Shown here in pieces: positions 13,557-24,725 of a DNA stretch of 64,000 nucleotides; position 1 is the stretch's first letter; each line of letters starts with the position of its first letter. The position numbers were made by a program, and so were the translations under genes. The notes beneath the pieces are model-generated. The model was given only the letters and a program-made list of their open reading frames with translations. It ran no database searches and was not told the origin of the DNA. This DNA comes from Clarireedia homoeocarpa (taxonomy: Eukaryota; Ascomycota; Leotiomycetes; Helotiales; Rutstroemiaceae): positions 1,061,252-1,125,251 of the forward strand of contig LNKV01000020.1 of assembly GCA_001465935.1 (NCBI GenBank), given 5' to 3'.

Positions 13557-15065
13557 ATGGCTTCCACAACATCTAACTATCCCCTCGCGGAACTGCAAAG
13601 ACCTTCTCAGCCAGGTGACGAACACCTCCCATTACATGATGCTGCTATTAGCCAACCTCAAGATGCGATTGAGTTGCGGCCTATCACCCGGCAAAGACAG
13701 ATTCTTGTCCTAATTTCGAGCTTCTTGGCCATTTGCATCACGGTTGGGTTGAATCAATCGTACGGTGTCTTCCAAAGTTATTACATTTCACCGACACAAA
13801 CGATGCTTCCTAAAAGCACCATCAACGATGGTGCACTGGTAGCTTTCATCGGCACGCTCGGATCAGGGCTCACATGGGCGGGCAGCATCGTTGTAAATCC
13901 TATGATGACCAGACTTGGTGATCAGGCTTCGAAGTATATTTGTGGAGTTGGAGTTGTCTGCATGAGTTTGGGGCTTGGATTAGCTAGCCTGGGTACACAA
14001 GTAAGTGAAAAGCTGTGGTACCTACCAGATGCATGAACTGAACGGCGATTGACTTTTCGAAACTTAGGTCTGGCAACTACTCCTATCACAAGGATTTTTA
14101 TATGGAATAGGCTCATCACTACTGTATTATCCCATTCTTAGCACAGCACCGGAATACTTTACCGCTCACCGCGGATCTGCCGTAGGGTTTATTCTGTCTG
14201 GCGCCGGAATTGGAGGACTTGTGTTTTCGCCGTTCATCAGGTACCTCTTGACCGCAATTGGACCAAGATGGGCACTCCGCACACTATCGTTAATCACTTT
14301 GGTCATTGCTCTTCCAATAGCTGTTAGTGCAGCACCATCTCGATTCATTGGGAAACGTCCGACACATGTTGACCTTAAGTTGGCCATGAAACCGGCTTTT
14401 CTCTTCAGTGTGGGGGCTGGGTTCTTACAGGCGGGAGGTAATGGTCTACCACTCACCTTCCTGGCTGAGTATTCTGTGGCCCTAGGATATACTTCGTCAT
14501 TCGGTGCAACTCTACTTGCAATATCCAATGGAGTCAATTCAGTGAGTCGAGTCACAACAGGATATGTAGGGGACAAGTTTGGACGACAAAATACCTTGAT
14601 CTTGACTGTTATTTTATGTGTTATTTCTGTACTTGGATTCTGGTTAAGCAGTACTGGTGCGGGTGGTAATAAAGTACTATGGCTTCTGTTCGTAGTGTTT
14701 TATGGTGTTGCGGGAGGTGGTTACAATGCCCTGTTCCCAACGGTACGTCTCTTTATTCGCTCTCCCTTGGTGGTAGATATACGGCTCGGTACAAGTTGCT
14801 AACGACATTCCTTGTGAAGACCGTGGCGGAAGTCTTCGGGTTACAAGCATACGCGAGTGTAAACGGGTTCATCTACTTTGTTAGAGGACTTGGAACCATG
14901 TTTGGAAGTCCAGTTGGTGGCAAAATCCTGGGTGAAAGCGTTTTGAGAAACTATAACGGGGTGATCTGGTTCGATGCAGCCCTCCTGTCTGGTGCCATGG
15001 TTTGCGTGATCGCAGTAAGGTTCTTCGATGCGGTGGAGAAGCGATCATGGAATTGGAGGGCGTAG
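13557..15065 (+). CDS. MFS monocarboxylate-transporter-like protein
   Basis: Three exons (13557-14000, 14068-14742, 14820-15065) join in phase 0 at both junctions to about 454 residues. A hydrophilic N-terminal tail precedes some twelve hydrophobic segments. The start RQILVLISSFLAICITVGLNQSYGVFQSYY, with its Gly/Tyr-rich first helix, and the segment TTGYVGDKFGRQNTL (an MFS loop motif between helices) fit the fungal MCT/Mch-like family of plasma- or vacuolar-membrane permeases. The length is normal. The substrate cannot be read from sequence; fungal members often do not carry monocarboxylates. The third-exon acceptor is AAG in a GTGAAG context, with CTAAC upstream as branch site. Neighbours give no pathway clue. 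Confidence 0.85.
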
Positions 15066-15970
15066 GAGTTTCTGAACCACTAAGCCATCAGCTAGGGGTT
15101 CTCCTACGCACAAAGAGTCTTGCATAGCAGTCAGATCACCCAGTGAATGATCGTAACGAATAGACAAGGGCAGGATGTTGTGCTTGCTGATGAGACATGA
15201 TGGGTCTTTGCGAGCAATTGATTAGTGATATGAAGCTAACTGGTCAGACAATGATTCTGGTGACTCATTCATTACGATGGACCAAAGTTGCCTTGCTCCT
15301 CAGGTGCGAGGCTGGGACATGCAGGTTTCTTATCTTCTACTACCTCCAACAGCTATTTGTGTATTGTACCTAGTAAGAGGCGAAAACTCTGCAACACAGC
15401 CCTCTTTCCTTACCGAAGGCCTCAGTTCAAGGTTCGGGCCCTGTTGGTTCTAAAACCCTAGAACGTAAACTCGAACTGATATCATGGTCTATCTAATTGA
15501 TGTTTTCGTCTTGATTTCAATCATTTCTGGTCTCTTAAGGTCGTTAATATTGATCGATGTTGACTGATATCTCATTCCATTATTGGTTGTGGTCGGAATA
15601 CCAACAAGTATGCTCGTACAGCATATACGCGCCGGGCGCTTAACAGTTGACGAGGTCAGCCATGATCAAGGTGATTGGCTGTGCGCATAAGCATATACCA
15701 ACATATAAATTTTTAGAAGCCGATCGCGGGACCCGGGAGGTCCATAGGGCTGAGCACCGCATTTTCAATAGTTCAAATGTCATATGCCTAGTTCGTCCTT
15801 GAAATGGTCTGTCCAGAGTCTACTACTACGTCGATGGCCCTAGCTCGGGCGACGCCGAAGAGGCATATATCCAGTAGACGGATCGTTGTGTTTGACTTTT
15901 TGCTTTGGTTCAGCAGGTTGTTGATTCCTCTTGACTACATGCCTACCTTTATCAACTACTTCAACGCAAA
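15066..15970. other. Intergenic spacer
   Basis: Contains the downstream region of the MFS gene and the presumed promoter or leader of the following membrane protein. A short open frame at 15804-16001 has no convincing protein character. I see nothing else. Confidence 0.5.
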
Positions 15971-17617
15971 ATGCCACAAATCCATGCTCGGTCCGAGTTA
16001 GTCGGTCGTGATGACCCAGTGAATGGTTTCATCAACCCACCTTCACCTGGAAGCACCCCCCAAGACTACAGTGATAATCTCGTGCTAAAGGAAGGATCAG
16101 CCATTGACTTGACATGGATCACTGACTTTGATGGGGTTGTCATGAACTTTACTCAAGTCCTTGAATGTGCGGGTAGTCAGTCTGGGTGTGATTCTACTGC
16201 TCCGTTCTATCGTAAGTGTCGATTACGCATTGTGCTAAGAGTATCAGATACTAATCGTATAGCAGAAAGCACAACCAAGCCTTTGGGAGTATCTTGGGTT
16301 GTGAATGCATCACCCCATGATCTATCTGCATCGAATGTTTTCTACTTCACTATCTACAACGAAAGTGCTTCAAGTAAATCCGCTTCGTTCAGCTCCCACT
16401 ACTTCAACATTAGCAGTTCATCACCAGGAGCAATAACGGCAGATTATACCACTCAATCGATCTCCTCTAGCAGAGAATTACCGGCTGGAGCCGAAATTGG
16501 CATAGGAATCGCCATTGGGTTTGTTGCTTGTCTTGTATGCTTCTCATTCGTATTGCTTTTTCAATGGCTTAGGCGCCGCCAGGATGGAAATAACATAGAC
16601 AAGGAATCGGCAATTATTGGAATGAATTCCCATGATTCCGAGCACTCAAATCGCCCAGACTCGAGACGGCCATCATGGGCAGAATCATTCGAGATGCGCC
16701 AAAATAGTCCCAACGCAGAACATACGAGCCATTTGTCGAGACGATATGGGGCAAATTATGACGACGAAGCACCAAGCTACGAACACCGTGTGCAACCACA
16801 TGAACGCTGGCACAGCCCAGATGATGTTCATCCAGAACCATTCGATGAAGATGAGCCTTCCCACCCTCAAGACGGGCATTTGTCCAGTCCTACCGACAGG
16901 GTCTGTGAAGTAACAAACGATGACGCAACCAACTACGATTCACAACATGATTCATATGCCAACTGGACAAATCCCCGAAACCACTTGACAAGAGCGACTA
17001 GCTATGAATCCTGGCATTCGCAACAAAACAACGACTGGCTTGTACCTACTGCCGGCCTGAGACCTATGCCACCTCGTGATTCGCATACTCAGAAGAACCC
17101 TAGCACTCATAGACATACTGCAACTGTCGTCGAGATCGCACAACCTAAACCCAGCTATGATCCATGGCGTCACCACGAATTGCTGCATAGAAGTGCTTCA
17201 AACGACAGCATTCAACACACTCCAGATCAAGATCCTCCTCTATTCTTCCGTCGAGAAGTCAAACGAGGGACACCACAACGAATAAGTACTATCAAGGAAG
17301 GCATTCCCTCCCAACAAACCACCATCATCACATCAACACCTCGACCCCATCTTAATAACACACCGAAAAGAAAATCAAAGGAAAACACCACCCTACAACA
17401 ACAGCAGCAGCAGCAGCAGCAAACACCTCTAACAAGCCACGCGCTGCAAACCCCTCAATACAACATTAGCAAGCAACTTACTACACCCAAAGAAACACAT
17501 ATAGAGCAAGCTATGACCGCGCAAAGAATCGCACAGCCGAAATCCGGCGTGGCGGAGTTACCGGATCGACAGACGATGCTGGTTGAACTCGAAGGCAACG
17601 ATTGGAGATATTTATGA
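15971..17617 (+). CDS. Single-pass membrane protein with ectodomain and long cytoplasmic tail
   Basis: About 530 residues with one small intron (16212-16262 or 16212-16265). The N-terminal ~160 residues resemble fungal cell-surface ectodomains: an aspartate/tryptophan-rich beta region (LTWITDF), Cys pair, NFTQ and NESAS glycosylation sequons and a Ser-rich stalk. One transmembrane helix follows (GIGIAIGFVACLVCFSFVLLF) with a basic stop-transfer (RRRQD). The rest is a hydrophilic His/Asp/Pro-rich tail with a CAG-encoded Gln run near 17399-17422. The architecture resembles wall-sensor-like proteins, but no WSC domain is visible and I name no function. No classical signal peptide precedes the chosen ATG, and the frame is closed upstream at 15932, so an upstream exon carrying a signal sequence may be missing. 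Confidence 0.7.
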   Translation: MPQIHARSELVGRDDPVNGFINPPSPGSTPQDYSDNLVLKEGSAIDLTWITDFDGVVMNFTQVLECAGSQSGCDSTAPFYRKCRLRIVLRVSDTNRIAESTTKPLGVSWVVNASPHDLSASNVFYFTIYNESASSKSASFSSHYFNISSSSPGAITADYTTQSISSSRELPAGAEIGIGIAIGFVACLVCFSFVLLFQWLRRRQDGNNIDKESAIIGMNSHDSEHSNRPDSRRPSWAESFEMRQNSPNAEHTSHLSRRYGANYDDEAPSYEHRVQPHERWHSPDDVHPEPFDEDEPSHPQDGHLSSPTDRVCEVTNDDATNYDSQHDSYANWTNPRNHLTRATSYESWHSQQNNDWLVPTAGLRPMPPRDSHTQKNPSTHRHTATVVEIAQPKPSYDPWRHHELLHRSASNDSIQHTPDQDPPLFFRREVKRGTPQRISTIKEGIPSQQTTIITSTPRPHLNNTPKRKSKENTTLQQQQQQQQQTPLTSHALQTPQYNISKQLTTPKETHIEQAMTAQRIAQPKSGVAELPDRQTMLVELEGNDWRYL

Positions 17618-18751
17618 CGGTTAAAGCAGGGGGTGCTGAAGGAGTGGTGGGATGGAGCAGATGATGATGATGATGTGGTATGTATAAAGACGAAAGAAGG
17701 CGCGAGATGGAGTACGAGATGGTGATTTTATTTATTTCTCAAACTCCCTCAGCCCGAACGAACGACGACCTTCGTTTCGACATATGATATGATATGATAT
17801 GATATTACATGACATGACATCCACCAGGCATTTTTATTCTCAGCACAACACAAGGGGGTTCATACAGAGCCTTCTGTTCGCAGATTATTTACTTATCTAT
17901 ATACACTACTACTTCTTACTACCCGATGACAATCCATCATCATGAACTCAACTCTTATTATCAATCTCCTTCAACATTCCCAAACACTTAATTCTGTATA
18001 CACCCCAAACGGAAAGAAAAAGAAACCACACAAATAACACAACAACACATTTTTACGAAAGTCACGAACATAAACAGACTACAAAAGGGGCAAAGGAGTT
18101 GTTAGGAAACCAAAATGGGAAACACAGTCTAATCCTCCTTTATGATCAAACACACACACAAATCAGGTTATATTCTATTCAATTCACAACAACCCTCTTG
18201 TGAGGGAAAGAAGGTTGGCGGAATGATTGAGTGATTGATTGAGACCTGTACTATTATAGATAGATATTTAGGTAGTCATGTAGATCCATAAATATACACA
18301 TTCGTTAACATTGATTGCTCTGAGATTCCGTCTCTTCTCTAGTGGTGTATCAGAAGTTCTTGGATAAATAAATCCCTAAGACTTATACCGTCAATAGTTC
18401 ATCACCAACGGCAGGACATTCTATATCTAGCAGCGAAGACGTTACAGAAGGATATAAATTTTGTATATTGTGTCCAAAAGCCTCGACAAAAATAAGGGGG
18501 TATCGAAATGCAACAACCACAAAAAAAGACCCCCCCTTCTAAAAAGTTTGGTGTCCTGTATACTCCCTATTCCCCCACGGTGTTCCAACCAATGAAAGTC
18601 CTCCACACTCCGTTTTTCCGACCTTAAGAATTGAATATCTACATTGAAAACCGTATCTTCTTTTTCCAACACTGCTTATATACCAAGCATATCATAACTC
18701 CATATCGCTCATTTCCATTCACTTATGTCCCTACTGTGCAACACCAGTAGA
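17618..18751. other. Convergent 3' intergenic region
   Basis: Tail-to-tail spacer between the membrane-protein gene (+) and the large minus-strand gene. It is AT-rich, with a short ATGAT array near 17781-17806 and a CA run near 18161-18171. No gene is supported. Confidence 0.6.
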
Positions 18752-21700
18752 TCAAGCTTCATCTTCGGGCAACTCACCACCCACACTTTTCAACCATGAC
18801 AAAATCCTACCCCTCACACTCTCCAACCCATTCCCCAACCCACTCCTCCATAACTCCTCCACAACCCCCACCTTTCCTTTCAAATCATCCGTCAACCTTC
18901 CCTCCTCCTCGTGCCTAACTGCCACTAACTCCTTCTCCACCTCCTCCCTGCCTTCCCCCTGCGCGACCCTCTGCGTCGCCATCAACCTACAATTTGCGAC
19001 CGTCACACCCACCTTCACTTCATGCAACAAACACAGCAGATTCGTTTGACTCTCGATAAACTGATAGGTCGATTTCCCCGTATGTTGCAGCAGCGTATAC
19101 AAATACTGCATGGGGAACTCGAAATATGACGGGTTCTCATCATATTCGTCTTTGGGGATCTGAATCATGAAACCGTTGAGATTTTCTGGGATCTGCTCGA
19201 TGAGTCGCGAGAGAGATGGAGCGATGTCCCAGAATGCACCGAGTTGCACTTCGACGCCGCGAACGACATTTTCTTCAATTATATTCATGAATTCTTCTGT
19301 TCGCTTGAGGATTTCGGATTCGAAGGCTTGTTTGCGTTTCATTCCGTCTTCTTGAAAAAAGGCTTCTGCACCGCGCACCTTTTCGATATTGTTGGCAAGC
19401 CGATAGGGTGTTATTATCATTTCGGCGTAGCGATCGTTGCGGTCGGAAAGAAGATCGTAGACTTCGCGGTGGAGTTGTTCACGCGCTTCAAAAATCCACT
19501 TTAATAGGGTCAGTTTTTCAATTAGCTCCGGTTGCTCATCACCCTCTTCCTGAGTAGAGGTGGGATTCTGGTCCTGCGAATCTGAGAATAGTTGTCCACG
19601 AAGTTGCTCGAAAAGATCCGTTGCCGATTGGATTCGAGACATGAGGAGATCGTTCACAGGAAGAACAACTTGAGACTGGAAGAGCTCGAAGACAACCTTG
19701 GCAGATTCCTTAGATTTGATCACTTCGGCAGTCTTGGCTTCGGCTTCCTGTGCGGCGGCATCAGCGTATGTTATTGAGCCTGCCTCTATGTCTCGTTGGA
19801 TGCGGAGGCGAAGGGAGGCACGGCGCTTGTTGACGGCGCTTTCTTGGTCAGCCAGTAGTTGGGCACTATCTTTTAGGAATCGTTCTTTTGTAGCTGTCAC
19901 TTCAGAAATATCGCTCAGTGTACGCACAGTCGTCCTGATAGTGGTAAGATCTGGATGATTGTTGTTCACAGCTGGGTAATGACGAGGATATGGCGGAGGC
20001 AGTGTGACTAGTCGGGACACATCAAGATGATTTGGATTGGGCGTAAAGGGCGTTGGTGGAATGTAGGCTGGCGAGTTCGCTGCGGGATGAGAAACTGGGG
20101 ATACTTCATTTGCATCATGAAGACCAACTTTCTCCTGTGGATATTCATTGGGCCCGAGATGGGCAAGATTGACCACCTCTCCAGATAAATTGTTAGGAGA
20201 TGGAGAAGCCTGATCGCCTTCACCATACTGTAAAGCTTCCCGAAGTTCTTTTGGCATGCCCATATATTTGGATTCTCGTTTTGATCTTTCGAACCTTGAC
20301 GAAGGTACTCCATCTGACCCAATCTGACTGACTTCCCACCATCTGCTAGCAGGTCTTCCTCTTGAATCAGCACCGTCTAGAGCTTCACTGACGCTCATAC
20401 TAGGGATTGGCGATAAAGAAGGCATATACCCCGACCACCACTGCGTTTCTGGTCTCTCTGATCGTGTGAACGAAGGAGAAGACGAACCTGCGTCATTAGA
20501 CCTAGATCCGGGTCTCGAATTCGATCGCGATCCTGGTCTTGAAGGAGGTCTTGAGCCTGATCTGGGTTGCGGATACTGCTGTGTATTATCTTTGATAGCT
20601 CCATTTAGTGAGCCTCTATGTGATCGTGGTTCCACAGAGGACTGGGGCGTATATTCACTAGTCCTCGAAACCGTTGAATCCCTCCGTGGCCGATTACTAG
20701 GCCGAAATAAATCGCGTGTCAGTTCTAGAATCTCGGACCCCATGGCGTCGATTGCCAAGGCATATCTATCTCTCCGTATTCTAGACTCGTTGACAATGAA
20801 TTCAGCAAAAATTCGCACTCTATCAGTATCTGTCGTAGCACTGGCCTCTCTTTGTACAAATATTTCATGTCTCTCGGCTGCGGCGCGAGCAAAATCATCA
20901 CCAGGTGTTAAGTGAGACATTAGGCTTGACACAGACTTCCCCGTTGCCGGTCGTGAAGGAGTAGAGGGAGGCAAAACCCTCGATTCGTTACGAGGAATAA
21001 TTAGGGAAGGGGGTCTGCTAGTGTGGGACTTTTGAGAGACGCCTGTGTGTGGCGGGGGAGTTGGCAATGATTTTGGTGGGAGTGCTGGCGATCGGTCTAC
21101 TGTGCTCGATCTGATACTCTCGGGTGAGAAAGGAGGGGTGGGGGCTACTGGTCGAGGAGTTGAGCCCCTAGAATCAGTGGAAGTTAATATTCCCCGGTCT
21201 GGTGTCATCAGATTATGATGCGCAAGGCTTGAGGATCGAGGCGTTTCCGAAACATTGGAAGATCTCCCACTCCTTGGAGTAGCACGGGGAATAGGTTGCG
21301 GCTTAACAAGAGGTACAACAATATCACTTGGGATGATGGCTTCTGCCCAAGGATTATTTGAGGGCTCAATTGCCGACATGGGATAAGCGGTCCGACCTTG
21401 CCTGCTTTCACTTCTTCTCTCACGTATAGATTTCTCCCCTCTTACTGCTCGTGACCTCGCAAGACTTGAGGAGCTTGACTCCGACACCGAATCTGGCCCT
21501 GGACTAGAAGTGGCACTCGAAGTGTCTAGATGAAGCGCAGGACTAGTAGCCTGCCCCCTTCGAGGAGACGACCCAGCTCCGCTCTCTGCAGGCCAATTAG
21601 CCGCAGGCGATGGCGCTGGGAGTGCCGCTGGGAGTGTCGCTGACCCTACGTCCGGCATTGTGGCAGAGAGCGGGGTTGGTGGTACTGTCTCCAACGACGT

Positions 21701-22635
21701 CGTTGGTAAAGGTCTTCGCGTGGGTGTGGTTGTAGATGACATACCGTCCATCGTTCGGGTCATACTTTGGGATCTTGGAGGTGGAGGGGGGCAAGGTGGC
21801 GGAGGAGGCAAAGGCATACCTGGTTGCCATCTCGTAGTCGACGGATCGCGCGAGCGTGCGGGAGAACTTGTGTTAATAGCCCCAGCGGAAGCAGCGCGGC
21901 GTGAAGCAGGAGGCTGTATGTTGATTGGAGGAGGTTGTTCTTCGGAGTGCAATGGCTCCATAGCTCTTCTTGGTATGGACGGCACTGGTGGAACTGGATC
22001 CCTGTTTACTGGTGGCGACATTCTAGAATTCTCTGAATTGTGCGTCGACCTCCTCGAGAAGCTGAATATGCCATGGGGTCTATCGCTCGACCCCGCTCTT
22101 GACCGACCAGTTGGAGGAGGAGGATAATTTGGATGAGGAGTGCTCGGTGCCGGAGTATGCGGGGTGTCGGGAGATAAACGATATACCTGCGGCGCAGAAG
22201 AAACTGCAGTTAAAGGCTCATCTGAGGCGCCTGCGGGCCTGTTACTTCGAGGTGGTGAGTATGGCGGTGGAGCTGGAACAACTACTGTTTGCTTAGTTAG
22301 CTATTTCCCCATACATCAAAGCAAACGCAATCAAGTTAAGATCCATTGGAAGGAAGTCATTAGGAACAAGTACCATCTGAATCGTGAGGCTGCCTAGCAG
22401 GGTAATGGGAATTGTCTGAGCCTCCGCTCACACTTGGTGATGCGGTCCATTGTGAGGGGTTGTATTGCCGGACAGAGCTTAATGGTGTATTGTATTGCGA
22501 CGGATTGTACCCAAACACGGCGCTCAAATTGCCAGAAATTGGAGTTTGGTGAGAGGCCGGTGCGATCTGGAGAGAAGTTGTGAGGGGATTTAACTCCATC
22601 CTCCGTCGCACACCTTGATCTCTACGAGGCTGCAT
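18752..22635 (-). CDS. Large Pro/Ser-rich protein with helical C-terminal half, unrecognised
   Basis: Two exons (22635-22374 and 22284-18752, minus strand) join in phase to about 1264 residues. The intron has an acceptor AAACAG and CTAAC branch. The first ~700 residues are disordered, with polyproline runs (PPPPPCPPPPP) that could bind profilin, SH3 or WW domains, and Ser/Arg repeats. A more ordered block follows DDFARAAAERHEIFVQ. The last ~450 residues look folded and helical, with coiled-coil character (LLMSRIQSATDLFEQL, FMNIIEENVVRGVEVQLGAFW). I do not recognise a named family and assign no role; a cortical or trafficking scaffold is only a guess. The start is uncertain: ATG at 22635 or 22599 both give plausible N-termini, and ATG 22689 is also in frame. 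Confidence 0.75.
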
Positions 22636-24168
22636 CGTCGCGTCGAGGTCTACCTGTCCCATAAATAGTAACAGAGACCTGAAGAACAACAGTCCACATC
22701 AACGCCCAGCACTCGGAGTGCAAGAGAGTCCCGACCTTCGTCTTATGGCGACGAATTCTCCTGTGGACACATCCGGACCCAAGTTTGGATCGTAGATAAG
22801 ATGAGGCCTCCCACATCATAAAATAAATTCTACGGTGATCGGGCCATCCCCTTAGGTCGAGTCCGTGGGATTTCGACAGAAGGGGGGAGGATTGCTGCTT
22901 TTGAGCATGGTCCAGGGTACCAGACGTTCAGGTGGTGCCTCACACGCGGTGGACACATTCTGGCTACACCACCTCCATGGCCCAAATTTGGCATGCCCCA
23001 CGATTGGATTACTCGACGTTGATATGCATGATGTCTTTCACCCGCCTATGCGAGAACTGGCAAATCAGATCGTCCCATTCTTCCAACCGAGGACATGGAT
23101 ATGAGCTGCTAGTCTACTTTGGACTCGCCCAGCGCTTACAATTCATGCGCAATTCTGGATCCGTGCTTTCCTGGGCATCTTGGATGTCGACAGCCTACGG
23201 CATGCATACATGGCACAGGAGATGGGATGAAGGTCAGCAATATACAACCGTGCATGAGCTGGTGTCTGTAGTATCGCGATCTTTGCGAATCCAACATGAA
23301 AAGCGACGGTATCACTTGAAGGAAGACAAGTGAAACTTACCTGTGCTGTGGATGTACCCGTGTCCCTACACAATTCGGTCCACTTTTGGAGGTTCGTTGT
23401 GTTGTGGAGCGGCACCGTAACATCTAAATATAGAGCGCGCACTGTTATCAATCCAGCATCTTCACCGATTCGGACGATCATAACTCGTCCAGTCACGAAA
23501 GCCCAAACGCCCATGGGTCATTCAGCATATGACGGAACATTGGCCCGTTGAGTTTACGAGATATAGAGCTGGGCAAGCCCGGTACTCAGATGTGACGGAC
23601 TGGATCGGTGTCCTCCTCCCGAGCTTCAGAACGGCCCTTTTACAGGACTTCGGCGGAAACGACAAACAGGAACTCCAAAGTTGTACCGCATTCTAAAGTG
23701 GGCATGTCGTGCCAGTTCGACCATGACTTGGGGGCGTCCTGTATCTGGCCCCAAGCTCTATTATGATACCAGCGCCACAGTCAAGCAAGGGTTGAGTTGC
23801 GTCGACTTTTACCGCTTGGGTGTGCAAAATTTCACGTGTTGTTGAAATATAAATAACATCATTCCTCATTCAATGAACCCAGAGTTTGTCCTACTACCTC
23901 GCTCGTTGGAGGGATCCAAGAGATCTTCGATGTGTTGCTGTGGCCATCCATTCGTTGCCTATTATACACTGACTGCCATCCTGAGGCTAGATTCTCCTCC
24001 GTGCCATGTTGACTTAGAAAAGGTAGCCAATATAAGGCTTTCAAGCGATCAAGGTAGAGTACATCGTCGGCAATCCATCGCCGACCTTGAATTACAAATG
24101 CGTAGGCATAACCGATCCTCCACAAGTCTAATGGAGTAACGGAGACCGTTATAGTTGCCACCGCATCG
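22636..24168. other. Spacer with weak open frames
   Basis: Mostly upstream sequence of the large minus-strand gene and 3' sequence of FMC1. It is richer in GC than other spacers. Several overlapping frames of 80-130 codons exist on both strands; only the minus-strand one at 23143-23514 has splice-like signals and is listed separately at low confidence. Confidence 0.4.
23143..23514 (-). CDS. Possible small hypothetical protein (weak)
   Basis: Minus-strand open frame of 123 codons beginning MGVWAFVTGRVMIVRIGEDA. After the codon stretch ending TGTSTAQ there is a perfect GTAAGT donor, and about 75 nt further on a CTACAG acceptor; removing this leaves the frame open to the same stop, giving about 98 residues. 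No domain, signal peptide or homologue is recognised. It sits in a 1.5 kb gap between two clear genes, so a small gene is possible, but chance cannot be excluded. Confidence 0.2.
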   Translation of the reverse strand: MGVWAFVTGRVMIVRIGEDAGLITVRALYLDVTVPLHNTTNLQKWTELCRDTGTSTAQVSFTCLPSSDTVAFHVGFAKIAILQTPAHARLYIADLHPISCAMYACRRLSTSKMPRKARIQNCA

Positions 24169-24510
24169 TTATTGATGTTTTCCACCATCGCCCTCTTTCT
24201 TGCTAGTGTCCAAGAATTCCTCGGGCAGATCCATTCCAACCCTTTTGGCAGTCAAGCGGACCCTATCCTCTTCGTCCATTCCCATCCCAGGATTGTACCT
24301 TTCTAACAAAGTCGCGTACATTCTCTGTGCCTTAACATATTGTAAAAACTGTTCTGCTTGCTCCACGGGTGTGTTCGCCTCTGAAGCAATGGTGTTGCGA
24401 ATCCGAAGTTGTAGAGGTGAACGAGAATTTCGAGAAAGCGGACGCGCAGGAAGTTCGCGAAGGAATGCGCGATACAGTGACCGTAACTTTGTAGGCGTAG
24501 CAGAGGTCAT
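24169..24510 (-). CDS. FMC1: Mitochondrial ATP synthase assembly factor Fmc1
   Basis: Single-exon gene of 113 residues starting MTSATPTKLRSLYRAFLREL, with the LYR tripeptide characteristic of the LYR/Fmc1 superfamily. The C-terminal block YATLLERYNPGMGMDEEDRVRLTAKRVGMDLP matches my recollection of the yeast Fmc1 C-terminus (YNPG, two-residue acidic DE, then VGLD). Family role: assembly or stability of the F1 sector of ATP synthase in the mitochondrial matrix, together with Atp12, especially at high temperature. I chose the ATG at 24510 because the LYR motif normally lies near the N-terminus; an in-frame ATG at 24588 would add 26 residues. It diverges from an EngB-type GTPase gene, also probably mitochondrial, across a promoter of about 215 bp. 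Confidence 0.85.
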   Translation of the reverse strand: MTSATPTKLRSLYRAFLRELPARPLSRNSRSPLQLRIRNTIASEANTPVEQAEQFLQYVKAQRMYATLLERYNPGMGMDEEDRVRLTAKRVGMDLPEEFLDTSKKEGDGGKHQ

Positions 24511-24608
24511 TTTCTCGTCTTGGGACCTGTCGGAGAGGTTGATGTGAAGAAGTCGATGACCTCGTCTTGAAGTTGATAATCGGAACAAACAAGCTCCGAC
24601 ACCAAGTA

Positions 24609-24660
24609 GCCTTCAACCTTAGCCTTCAACCTTAGCCTTCAACCTTAGCCTTCAACCTTA
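24609..24660. repeat. Four perfect 13-bp tandem repeats in a divergent promoter
   Basis: The unit GCCTTCAACCTTA is repeated four times without mismatch, followed by a partial copy. It lies between the FMC1 start (minus strand) and the EngB GTPase start (plus strand), so it may be part of their common promoter or leader. Confidence 0.9.
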
Positions 24661-24725
24661 GCCTTGCCTCGCCTCTCACTTGCCAGCGATTTTTTCTTTA
24701 CAACATCAACCAGATTCAATTTCCA

